A stretch of DNA of 43,509 nt, taken from contig JAPLOP010000019.1 of the NCBI GenBank assembly GCA_026400645.1, positions 1 through 43,509 of the forward strand, in the 5' to 3' direction. A model generated the notes under the pieces. That model had not been told where the DNA came from. It saw nothing but the letters and a program-made list of their open reading frames with translations, and made no database searches. Positions 34,661 to 42,714 of this stretch are shown piece by piece. This DNA comes from Alphaproteobacteria bacterium (lineage in GTDB: Bacteria; Pseudomonadota; Alphaproteobacteria; Paracaedibacterales; CAIULA01). The position numbers were made by a program, and so were the translations under genes. Every line of letters begins with the position of its first letter. Positions within the stretch are counted from its first letter, which is position 1.

Positions 34661-37600
34661 TTAATATGGCATTTTGGGGATTCTTAATTTAGGATCCCCA
34701 CCCAATTTCGCCATCTTATCTGCGATCCTTGCAACATGGGGTGAATCGGGTGGAAGGTGACCTTGTGCAATTTCAAAGGACTGCTTTATATAGTCAGCTG
34801 CTTTAAGTTTGTGATCTGCTGCCTGTTGGGCATCCCCATTGACCGTGGCATCTTCTGATTTTTTCAGATAGAGATCAGATAGGTCTTCCAAGGGCATATA
34901 TTGTTTAGGCTGTTGTTTGGACTGCAGTATGCTTAATGATTCTTGAAGATATTTTTCAGCATCATCGTAATCGCCTTGCAAAAAATAAATTTCTCCTTTT
35001 GCTCTTAAGGCCATAGAGATATCGAAGGGGTCTACGTTGCGGCGGCGCTCCTTCATAATTTCTAGACTTTTTTCGCAACAATCGTGGGCTTGATTGTAAT
35101 TTCCAATTGCTGAATGCAATTCACCGAGGTACCAGAAAACCCGGGCTAAAACCAGGTGTGTTTCGGAATACAATTGATATATCCTGAGGCTATCTTCAAG
35201 GATTTTCTGTGATTTCTTATATTGACCCATGCACCGATAACAATTTCCTAATATCCCCAGAGACCAACCAACGTACATATGATTTTTGGAATATTTTTTC
35301 TTATGAATCAATGTGCTTTTTTCTAGCAAGACTTCTGCCTTTTTATAATCCCCAATATCAATATAAATACGCCCAAGAACTCCCTGCATTCGTGCAATTC
35401 CGATATTATTTTCTGGTATTTTTTGTTGATAAAGCGCTAAACTCTCTTCGAGTAATTGTTTTGCTTTGCTGTACTGACCCAGGTTTCTGTATGAATTTCC
35501 AAGAAAGGTTAGAACCCAAACAATTTGTGCAAAACTTTCCGGATAATATGCTCTGTAAATAGAAAGACTTTTTTCTAATAAATTTATCGCTTTTTCGTCC
35601 TGATTAATATTTTTGTATAAATTTCCAAGACGTGCCAGGCCTCTTGCAATATAGATATGATTTTGAGGAAAATGCTTTTTGTATATAGCAAGACTCCGTT
35701 CAAACAAAGCAATATTTTCATCGAATTGACCGGCTTCTTGGTTTACCTCCGCCAAATCACTTAACCCTCGTGCAATTCTCTCGAAATTCTGATCATAATC
35801 CCGATTCAATAAAGCTTGGCTCTCTTCTAGATTTTGCTTTGCCTTTTTATAATCCGCCATGTAAAAATAAATAGTTCCCAGTTGTCCTTTAAGTGTCCCT
35901 TGTATAGTATCCGATATTAACGGGGCGTGACCCAAAATAGCCTCCCAATGACTAATGGCGGTCTTCATTTTTTCACAGTCCTCGGTATCCAGAACCTTTT
36001 TCATGTAGTTTTCCAACGAAGATGAGATTGATTGAATCATCGCCACTTTCCGGTCTGGTGATAGTGATTGCAATAAATGACTCAGGCAAATCGCCTGCAT
36101 GCTCCTATGTAACGAAATCATTGGCTCTGTCATTTGATCGTGGTTATTCACATTTACAACCAGAGACTGTTTTTCTAGCTGCCTCAAAAAGAGATCAATC
36201 GTTTTTTCGTCACTATAAAATGTTAAAAGCTTTTTGGGAATATTTTGTGAATCAATTAGGGAAATCAATAGCAGCAATTCCTTGAACTGTGGATTTTGTT
36301 CAATTAATTTTTGGATCGATAAGGCTACGATCCCATACCGTGTCTTTGTATATGGACTTACCTCTTTTACAAGGGATTCCTGGGATTTTTCAAATTCTTG
36401 ACTATATCCTGCAGTTTTTTTCAGATACTCATCATAGGGTATTTGTGTGTTTTTGATATAATAGGCAGCTGTAGACACATCCAAGGGGAACGATGGAATC
36501 TGTTCCAAAAACTGTGTCGCTGTTTCCTGTTTATCCTTACTCAATTGATCCGGATCACACCCAAACAAAATGCGCGTAAAAAGCTTGAAGGCCTCCCCCT
36601 TCGTCAAGGAATCCAGATGAATCACATTTTTTGGATTGATAAAAGCAGAGTTTTCAAATGTTGCATCCCGGGTTGTAATGATAACCTTTCCACATCCCCA
36701 CACAGTTTCATCCTGTGGGAAATAATCCTTAATTTCGGAAAATGTATTCATGTTGTCATAAATAAGCAGCCATTGCTTTTGGGTTTTTAGATGCTTTTTT
36801 ACAAACGAAAGCAGTTGTTTTTCCTTTTCATCCTGGTTTTGCACGGCTTGGATAAAATCAAGCTCATCCTTTTGTTCTTTTGTTTTTGCAAATGAATAGG
36901 CCAGATCCTTAAAGGAACGAATCAACTGCCCATGTGTTTCAGCATTAATTTCCCATACAACGGATGTTTTGTGAGATCGCCCAAACTGCCGAGCCAGCGT
37001 TGTTTTTCCAACCCCGCCCATACCCACAATACCAACAAGGGCGACTGTTTTAATAGTATTCCCCCCTGCCAGTTTTTGTTCTATTTGGGATGATAGGTTG
37101 GGTCGCTCTAGAAACGAACTTTTGTCTGGTATGACCAAATCAGACCTGATGGAACTTTCTTGATTATCGCTGCTCACATACAAAATCCATCCCCCACAAA
37201 GAATCCCAAAGCTGGCCAGACCGATCCCAACCATCGCTTTTATGTTTGAATAGAAGGGTGGTTTTTTAGGGATGAGACTAGCACGAGCTTTGGTGAATTC
37301 CAGAATCGCATCATCAATAGAGATATCCGGAAACATCTTTTTGAGGATTTCAAAGACAGATTCATAATAAGGGGTTTGTTTATCAATGCGGACGTATCCC
37401 GCATTTTTAAGACTATCGGGGATTTGTTTCTTGTTTTTCCAATGATCTAGTAGGAACAAGCTGTGGCTGGTGTTTTTAAAAAGGGTTTCGATGAGCGGAT
37501 CGTCTGCTTTGTTAAAACGGTCCCTCAGTTCCTCAGGGACGATATAAAGAATGTAATCAGCGCCGGGGTTTTCTGCTTTGTCTGGGTTTACCGGTTTCTC

Positions 37601-38200
37601 GGTCGTTACTTTTTTCAGGATGGTTGTAATGATTTTTTGATCATTTTTGCTTTTTCTGTCATTCAGGTGTCGGGCGAGGTGGGTGTAGAAAGGATCCTCG
37701 CTTATCAAATCTCCGCCCCAGAAATGGATCTGACAGCGACCAATGGTAGATTTTTTCTGGGCAGACTGCTGGCCTTGATTCAGCTGTTTTCGAAAAATCT
37801 TTTCCAGCTGCAGTAAAAAAGCATTCTCAATCTGCAAAGCAACGCAATATTTTTCGAGATATTTATGCTCCTGCGATCGCTCGACAACATATTTAATTTT
37901 GTCTCTCTTGGTTGTTTTGCTTCTTAATTCGTCCTTATGCACCATTAATAATGGGGATAGTTTTTCGTAAATGTTATCGATATGCGATGAAACGGTTTTT
38001 TCGGAAAGTCTACACCCAAAAAGGATCATACCCTGATCCGTTTCGTCAACGATGGGCAAAATATCAGGGATTTGTTGAGTGGATTTCCCCAAAAGGATTC
38101 CGGCAATGACTTCTATTTCACGGGCAGAAAAGGCAACCCCATTTATTGTCCTTAAAAAAGCATCATAGATTACTTCTGGAAATTCAGCGGGGCGTTGCAT
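34661..38200 (-). CDS. Membrane-spanning STAND protein: LuxR-like HTH, TM, NB-ARC, TPR array
   Basis: A 1179-residue multidomain protein. Residues about 20-82 look like a LuxR/GerE HTH (FSAREIEVIAGILLGKS ... LSEKTVSSHIDNIYEKL) with about 15 extra residues between its helices. A helical stretch (about 105-150) and an unassigned alpha/beta region (about 155-300) follow. One hydrophobic helix spans about 321-343 with lysines before it. An NB-ARC/STAND ATPase has Walker A GMGGVGKTT (393-401), Walker B WLLIYDN (477-483), the sensor strand KVIITTRDA (505-513) and an LHRSMQ motif (697-702) in the place of MHD. About ten tetratricopeptide repeats span about 770-1150, for example LGNSYRNLGQYSKAKQLLEESLALY. 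STAND proteins act as switches in regulation, signalling or phage defence; which applies is unknown. The gene is AT-rich and stands alone. Confidence 0.85.
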   Translation of the reverse strand: MQRPAEFPEVIYDAFLRTINGVAFSAREIEVIAGILLGKSTQQIPDILPIVDETDQGMILFGCRLSEKTVSSHIDNIYEKLSPLLMVHKDELRSKTTKRDKIKYVVERSQEHKYLEKYCVALQIENAFLLQLEKIFRKQLNQGQQSAQKKSTIGRCQIHFWGGDLISEDPFYTHLARHLNDRKSKNDQKIITTILKKVTTEKPVNPDKAENPGADYILYIVPEELRDRFNKADDPLIETLFKNTSHSLFLLDHWKNKKQIPDSLKNAGYVRIDKQTPYYESVFEILKKMFPDISIDDAILEFTKARASLIPKKPPFYSNIKAMVGIGLASFGILCGGWILYVSSDNQESSIRSDLVIPDKSSFLERPNLSSQIEQKLAGGNTIKTVALVGIVGMGGVGKTTLARQFGRSHKTSVVWEINAETHGQLIRSFKDLAYSFAKTKEQKDELDFIQAVQNQDEKEKQLLSFVKKHLKTQKQWLLIYDNMNTFSEIKDYFPQDETVWGCGKVIITTRDATFENSAFINPKNVIHLDSLTKGEAFKLFTRILFGCDPDQLSKDKQETATQFLEQIPSFPLDVSTAAYYIKNTQIPYDEYLKKTAGYSQEFEKSQESLVKEVSPYTKTRYGIVALSIQKLIEQNPQFKELLLLISLIDSQNIPKKLLTFYSDEKTIDLFLRQLEKQSLVVNVNNHDQMTEPMISLHRSMQAICLSHLLQSLSPDRKVAMIQSISSSLENYMKKVLDTEDCEKMKTAISHWEAILGHAPLISDTIQGTLKGQLGTIYFYMADYKKAKQNLEESQALLNRDYDQNFERIARGLSDLAEVNQEAGQFDENIALFERSLAIYKKHFPQNHIYIARGLARLGNLYKNINQDEKAINLLEKSLSIYRAYYPESFAQIVWVLTFLGNSYRNLGQYSKAKQLLEESLALYQQKIPENNIGIARMQGVLGRIYIDIGDYKKAEVLLEKSTLIHKKKYSKNHMYVGWSLGILGNCYRCMGQYKKSQKILEDSLRIYQLYSETHLVLARVFWYLGELHSAIGNYNQAHDCCEKSLEIMKERRRNVDPFDISMALRAKGEIYFLQGDYDDAEKYLQESLSILQSKQQPKQYMPLEDLSDLYLKKSEDATVNGDAQQAADHKLKAADYIKQSFEIAQGHLPPDSPHVARIADKMAKLGGDPKLRIPKMPY

Positions 38201-38463
38201 GTCTTTTTACTGCGATAAGCTGTTGTTGATAACAAAAAGCACAAGTATTAAAAATTCGCAAGTGTTTTTTGGGTCTTTTTATTTCAGGTTTTCTCAAAAC
38301 GAAAGACCTGGGACACATCCCTACATCTTCCCTACGACGTTCCTATGGTTGTTTGCGGTGGCATCATCTATGGTCTGCCACAGAAAGGGCTTGATTCAAG
38401 GGCTAATTAGTTATCCCCCCTTTCTGCCATTTCTGTAATTTAATGCTTTAGAGGAGTGTCATC

Positions 38464-39123
38464 ATGGAAAAATTACTCACGGCCCCGCACTTTCTAAAGG
38501 CGACACTTTTAGCGGTCTGTGCCCTATCGTCCTTGGACGGAGCCATCATTTGGGCATCCAGCAGAAACAGTGAATTGCGAGGATCCCATGCGACAGTATC
38601 TGCCATCACCCCCCTAAAACAAATAACCATCAGCACAGATCGCGGCAGTCTTACCGTTCAGATTGGTACAAATGTCACCATTACAGATCAGTACTTGGGG
38701 GATATGGGGCTTCGTAATTTATTGCAATACCTAACCAAGGATCTAACAAGCCTAACGATAAGGAATGCAGGCATCACAAAAGAAGGCATTAGCGCTTTGC
38801 TAGAATGGGATTCGAACCACCACATCAGAAATTTAGCGACATTGGATTTGGGATGCAATAATATCGGCCTGGAGGGGATTTTGTTGCTGACCAGGAGGCT
38901 GCGACTTCATTTCGCCAACATCACAACGCTGAATTTGGAACACAATAATATCGGGGATGATGTTACCGACATGCTGATTCATGATTCCATGATGCCGCGT
39001 AACCTCAAAACAATTAATCTTAGAGGCAATCCCCTAAGCCCAACAAGCCTGGGTCAGCTCATTGGGCGATTCAGTGGTGTCAACGGACGCCCCTTGTTGA
39101 TGCACGAGAGCTTGCCGCTATAA
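38464..39123 (+). CDS. Secreted leucine-rich-repeat protein
   Basis: A 219-residue protein with a hydrophobic N-terminus (about 11-31, KATLLAVCALSSLDGAIIWAS) that reads as a signal or anchor. At least four leucine-rich repeats of the ribonuclease-inhibitor type follow, with LTSLTIRNAGITKEGISALL, LATLDLGCNNIGLEGILLL, ITTLNLEHNNIGDDVTDML and LKTINLRGNPLSPTSLGQL (about 90-200). Each repeat has the LxxLxLxxNxI pattern. No enzymatic domain is visible. A GAGGAG ribosome binding site lies 7 bases before the ATG. LRR proteins of this kind often bind host proteins in intracellular bacteria, so an envelope or effector role is possible. The 263-base gap before it (38201-38463) shows no further gene. Confidence 0.75.
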   Translation: MEKLLTAPHFLKATLLAVCALSSLDGAIIWASSRNSELRGSHATVSAITPLKQITISTDRGSLTVQIGTNVTITDQYLGDMGLRNLLQYLTKDLTSLTIRNAGITKEGISALLEWDSNHHIRNLATLDLGCNNIGLEGILLLTRRLRLHFANITTLNLEHNNIGDDVTDMLIHDSMMPRNLKTINLRGNPLSPTSLGQLIGRFSGVNGRPLLMHESLPL

Positions 39124-39237
39124 AGAGGCAAGTGGATCTGTGCAGCAATTCTCATTTGATGTGAACCCGCACACAAAGAAGCTAGACTGCTGACGATATT
39201 CTTGTTAGAGTCAGAAATAAAATACAAGCCTATTAAT

Positions 39238-39243
39238 AAGGAG
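39238..39243 (+). promoter_or_regulatory. Ribosome binding site that questions the infC start
   Basis: A strong AAGGAG is 16 bases upstream of the infC ATG at 39260, which is too far. It is 7 bases upstream of an in-frame ATA at 39251, the ideal distance. IF-3 genes are known for unusual starts (AUU in E. coli) that give autoregulation. Confidence 0.5.
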
Positions 39244-39259
39244 ACGAGATATAGCGCGT

Positions 39260-39802
39260 ATGCAATATGACGCTCATGGTGGTCGCGATAGCGCAAAACA
39301 TGATGGCCCAAGAGTGAATCAAGAAATCACATCTATCAAGGTTCGTTTAATCGATGAAAATGGAGAAATGATTGGTGTTACAACCCGATTTGATGCGATG
39401 TCCATGGCCACTAAGGCTGGCTTGGATCTTGTAGAGGTATCCCCCAACGCTGATCCGCCTGTTTGTAAAATCCTTGACTACGGCAAGTATAAATACGAAA
39501 TCCAAAAGAAAAAAGCCGAAGCCAAGAAAAAACAAAAGATTGTCGAGCTTAAAGAAATACAAATGCGCCCAATGATTGATGATAATGACTTGGATGTAAA
39601 GTGTCGCGCAATCAAACGTTTTCTTGAAGAGGGCAACAAGGTCAAGATTAGCATGCGTTTCAAAGGAAGAGAGCTTAGCCACCAAGAGATCGGTATGGAA
39701 GTCCTTGTAAAGGTAAAAACTGACTTTGACGAGCTAGCCAAGATTGAAACATCACCAAGACTTGAAGGACGTCAGATGATAATGGTATTGGCGCCAAAGT
39801 AA
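39260..39802 (+). CDS. infC: Translation initiation factor IF-3
   Basis: IF-3 binds the 30S subunit, prevents premature 50S joining and checks the start codon. The 180-residue product has the N-terminal domain with the signature [13 protein letters not shown] and [26 protein letters not shown], a basic linker ([12 protein letters not shown]) and the C-terminal domain with [37 protein letters not shown]. The ATG is given as start, but the ribosome binding site fits an ATA at 39251 better (adding I/M-A-R). The usual partners rpmI and rplT do not follow; secG is next after a 112-base gap with a strong hairpin. Confidence 0.95.
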   Translation: MQYDAHGGRDSAKHDGPRVNQEITSIKVRLIDENGEMIGVTTRFDAMSMATKAGLDLVEVSPNADPPVCKILDYGKYKYEIQKKKAEAKKKQKIVELKEIQMRPMIDDNDLDVKCRAIKRFLEEGNKVKISMRFKGRELSHQEIGMEVLVKVKTDFDELAKIETSPRLEGRQMIMVLAPK

Positions 39803-39838
39803 ATTACGTGCTCGCCATCAGTGATTTTCGATAATTCA

Positions 39839-39877
39839 CAATCCTTGAGCCGGGCATTTCTGTTGGCTCAAGGATTG
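39839..39877. other. Perfect 13-bp hairpin between infC and secG
   Basis: CAATCCTTGAGCC (39839-39851) pairs perfectly with GGCTCAAGGATTG (39865-39877) around a 13-base loop. On the plus strand it is followed by AAAACTTACT rather than a T-run, so it is not a textbook terminator. It may be an RNA processing or stability element after infC, or a leader structure of secG. Confidence 0.7.
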
Positions 39878-39914
39878 AAAACTTACTAAAAGTTGATACA
39901 AAAAGGATTAATTC

Positions 39915-40310
39915 ATGACATTTTCATTTTTACTGACACTGCATATCTTTATTACGCTCGCACTTATTGGTGTTATTTTGCTCCAAAAAAGTGATGGGGG
40001 AAGCGCCCTTGTTGGGGGAAGCGGCCCCGGAACTATGTTTACAGCACGCGGCGCATCGAACTTGCTGACCAGGGCAACCGGCGTTTTGGCAACCCTTTTC
40101 ATTGGAAATTGCATTCTAATGACGGTTATCACAAGTGCACAAATACGCGAGGCGACTTCCCTTTTAGATACGCCAGCCAGCAAGCCAGCTGCCATTGCAA
40201 CACCGGCAAGTAGCACACCGGCTCCAAAACCAAGCACAAGTGCCGCTAGTCTAGCCGTAAAATCCAACGCAGATGTTCCTGCTGCCAAACCAAGCGTGCC
40301 AGGAAAGTAG
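39915..40310 (+). CDS. secG: Preprotein translocase subunit SecG
   Basis: The small auxiliary subunit of the SecYEG channel. Two membrane helices are seen (about 1-22 and 50-72). The conserved region between them is [25 protein letters not shown] and [19 protein letters not shown]. After the second helix there is a 55-residue low-complexity tail rich in Ala, Pro, Ser and Lys ([20 protein letters not shown]), common in alphaproteobacterial SecG. The gene is followed by pyrG after 8 bases, a neighbourhood typical of alphaproteobacteria. Confidence 0.93.
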   Translation: MTFSFLLTLHIFITLALIGVILLQKSDGGSALVGGSGPGTMFTARGASNLLTRATGVLATLFIGNCILMTVITSAQIREATSLLDTPASKPAAIATPASSTPAPKPSTSAASLAVKSNADVPAAKPSVPGK

Positions 40311-40318
40311 GCTCAGCT

Positions 40319-41980
40319 ATGCTACCACGTTACATATTCATTACAGGCGGCGTTGCGTCCTCCCTTGGTAAGGGGATAGCCTCTGCTGCCCTTGGGGCTT
40401 TGTTGCAGTCGCGCGGATTTTCGGTTGTCCTCAGGAAATTGGATCCTTATTTAAATGTCGACCCGGGAACATTAAGCCCCTATCAACATGGGGAAGTTTT
40501 TGTAACCGATGACGGGACAGAGGCCGATCTGGACCTTGGTCACTATGAACGTTTTACGGATGTACCTGCAACAGCCGCCGATTATGTCACAACGGGGAAA
40601 ATCTATTCGACCGTTCTGGCAAAAGAACGACGCGGTGAGTATTTGGGATCCACCGTACAAGTCATTCCCCATATCACGGACGAAATTAAAAACTTTATTA
40701 CCTATGGAACCGAGGAAACGGATTTCATCCTTTGTGAAATTGGGGGTACCGTTGGCGATATCGAGGGGCTTCCCTATTTAGAGGCGATCCGCCAATTACG
40801 CAATGATTTGGGTCGCGATCGGACGATGTTCATCCATTTGACATTGTTGCCGTATATCGCAACCGCCGGAGAGCTCAAAACAAAACCAACCCAGCATTCT
40901 GTAAAGGAACTGCTAAGCGTTGGAATACAGCCAGATCTTTTGCTGTGCCGAAGCGACCGCCCCATACCAATCGAGGCTAAGCGCAAGCTCGCACAATTTT
41001 GTAACGTCAAAAGTGAATTTGTTGTGGCCGCCCTGGATGCTGATAATATCTATCGGGTCCCCCTGCTCTATCATGACGAGGGATTCGATTCCCGCGTGTG
41101 TGAGTATTTTGGCGTTCATAATACCTGCGCTGATTTGACCAAATGGAATACGGTCCTTGGGAATTTTGAAAAAGCCACACACAAGATAAAAATTGGTATC
41201 GTTGGAAAATACGTCTCATTGCCCGATGCTTATAAATCATTGATGCAGGCCATTATGCATGGGGGGTTACCCCTGCATACAACAGCAGAGCTTGTTTGGA
41301 TTAATTCCGAAATAGATGATGTTTTCGACAAACTAAAAGATGTCGATGGAATTATTGTTCCCGGTGGCTTTGGAGAGAGAGGCGTCGAAGGCAAACTTAG
41401 CGCCATTCAATATGCCCGTGAAAACAAGGTCCCCTATCTTGGAATCTGTTTTGGGATGCAGCTTGCTGTGATTGAAGCCTGTCGGAATGTGCTTGGCATT
41501 CGAAACGCATCAAGCACAGAATTTGGGCCCACGGCAGATCCGGTCATCGGCCTGTTAACGGAATGGTCAACATCCTTTGGGTCGCAATCCAGAACAGAGG
41601 ATGACAATCTGGGCGGGACAATGCGATTAGGCGCCTACCCTTGTTCCCTGACAAAGGGATCCTTGGCACAAAAAATCTATGGCCAACCTGAAATCGTCGA
41701 ACGCCATCGGCATCGGTACGAAGTCAACACAACGTATCGTGAACGCCTAGAGCAAGCTGGTCTTGTTTTTTCGGGACTTTCGCCGGATGGAAAATTACCA
41801 GAAATCGTTGAATGGGCCGATCATCCCTGGTTTGTGGGCGTACAATTTCATCCGGAATTGAAATCGCGCTTATTTTCGCCCCATCCCTTGTTTAAATCAT
41901 TTGTTGAGGCGTGCCTACAACATAATATGATCGCCGTAGACCAAGAAGGTATTGACAAAAAGTGCAGTTCGTGTCAATAA
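40319..41980 (+). CDS. pyrG: CTP synthase
   Basis: Converts UTP to CTP using ATP and glutamine. The 553-residue protein has the N-terminal synthase domain ([59 protein letters not shown]) and a C-terminal class I glutamine amidotransferase domain. The latter has the oxyanion strand [12 protein letters not shown], the nucleophile in [10 protein letters not shown] and the histidine and glutamate in [10 protein letters not shown]. An AGGAAAG element precedes the ATG. It is co-directional with secG. The last codons contain the -35 and -10 of the likely rpsD promoter. Confidence 0.97.
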   Translation: MLPRYIFITGGVASSLGKGIASAALGALLQSRGFSVVLRKLDPYLNVDPGTLSPYQHGEVFVTDDGTEADLDLGHYERFTDVPATAADYVTTGKIYSTVLAKERRGEYLGSTVQVIPHITDEIKNFITYGTEETDFILCEIGGTVGDIEGLPYLEAIRQLRNDLGRDRTMFIHLTLLPYIATAGELKTKPTQHSVKELLSVGIQPDLLLCRSDRPIPIEAKRKLAQFCNVKSEFVVAALDADNIYRVPLLYHDEGFDSRVCEYFGVHNTCADLTKWNTVLGNFEKATHKIKIGIVGKYVSLPDAYKSLMQAIMHGGLPLHTTAELVWINSEIDDVFDKLKDVDGIIVPGGFGERGVEGKLSAIQYARENKVPYLGICFGMQLAVIEACRNVLGIRNASSTEFGPTADPVIGLLTEWSTSFGSQSRTEDDNLGGTMRLGAYPCSLTKGSLAQKIYGQPEIVERHRHRYEVNTTYRERLEQAGLVFSGLSPDGKLPEIVEWADHPWFVGVQFHPELKSRLFSPHPLFKSFVEACLQHNMIAVDQEGIDKKCSSCQ

Positions 41981-41981
41981 T
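41952..41981 (+). promoter_or_regulatory. Candidate promoter of rpsD with overlapping inverted repeat
   Basis: A perfect TTGACA (41952-41957) is followed after 18 bases by AATAAT (41976-41981), a five-of-six match. The inverted repeat ATTGACA (41951-41957) ... TGTCAAT (41972-41978) spans most of the promoter and could be an operator or simply chance. The predicted start lies near 41988, 40 bases before the rpsD ATG. Confidence 0.5.
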
Positions 41982-42027
41982 TTCGTACTTATAAAATTTA
42001 TTGCACAGTGAGAAATAGGCAGTATTC

Positions 42028-42642
42028 ATGACAAAACGTGTAGAAGCAAAGCATAAAATAGATCGTCGGTTAGGTGTTAACCTTTGGGGACGCGCAAAAA
42101 GCCCTTTTAATTCACGTAATTATGGCCCAGGCCAGCACGGGCAGCAACGTTCCAAACCTTCGGACTATGGAATTCAGCTACGCGCAAAGCAAAAGCTAAA
42201 AGGATACTACGGCAACATCAGCGAACGTCAATTCAGAAATATTTACAAGGAAGCTGTTCGCCTTCGTGGGGATACATCTGAAAATATGATCAACCTGTTG
42301 GAACGTCGTTTGGATGCCGTTGTTTATCGGATGAAATTCGTTTCCACGGTATTCGCAGCACGTCAAATGGTTAACCACGGTCATATCCGCGTCAACGGTA
42401 AGCGCGTTAATATCTCATCTTATAAAGTATCAGATGGCGATGAAATTCAAATCGTCGGATGCATGAAAGAAAATGCAAACGTTCAAATCGCTGTTCAATC
42501 AAAAGAACGTGACGTTCCTGAATATTTGGATGTTGATCACAAAGAATTAAAGGGAAAGTTTATTCGCGGACCTAAGTTCACGGATGTTCCGTACCCTGTT
42601 CAAATGGAACCAAACTTGGTTATCGAATTTTATTCCAGGTAA
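42028..42642 (+). CDS. rpsD: 30S ribosomal protein S4
   Basis: A primary 16S rRNA-binding protein that nucleates 30S assembly and guards decoding accuracy. The 204 residues are full length. Features are the N-terminal [14 protein letters not shown], the [10 protein letters not shown] block, EKQ-like [21 protein letters not shown] and the S4 RNA-binding domain ([14 protein letters not shown] ... [19 protein letters not shown]). The C-terminal [11 protein letters not shown] is typical. It is of the alphaproteobacterial type without the zinc-binding cysteines. It has its own candidate promoter and a strong terminator, so it appears to be a single-gene transcript between pyrG and map. Confidence 0.97.
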   Translation: MTKRVEAKHKIDRRLGVNLWGRAKSPFNSRNYGPGQHGQQRSKPSDYGIQLRAKQKLKGYYGNISERQFRNIYKEAVRLRGDTSENMINLLERRLDAVVYRMKFVSTVFAARQMVNHGHIRVNGKRVNISSYKVSDGDEIQIVGCMKENANVQIAVQSKERDVPEYLDVDHKELKGKFIRGPKFTDVPYPVQMEPNLVIEFYSR

Positions 42643-42667
42643 GCCTATCTGGACATAATGAATTCAC

Positions 42668-42695
42668 AAACCCCGTTTCATACGGGGTTTTTTTT
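42668..42695 (+). terminator. Rho-independent terminator after rpsD
   Basis: AAACCCCGT (42668-42676) pairs with ACGGGGTTT (42682-42690) around a 5-base loop and runs into eight consecutive T residues. This is the clearest intrinsic terminator in the window. Confidence 0.95.
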
Positions 42696-42714
42696 GCTTA
42701 TTTAAGGAAACTAT

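Noticed and set aside
38812-38826. TGGGATTCGAACCACCAC-like string resembling the reverse of a tRNA T-arm
   Set aside because: No acceptor stem, D-arm or anticodon arm can be built around it, and it lies in the reading frame of the LRR gene.
34661-39123. Phage-defence island around the NB-ARC protein
   Set aside because: No nuclease, protease, methylase or other defence gene is adjacent; flhB and infC flank the region, so a defence role is only one possibility.
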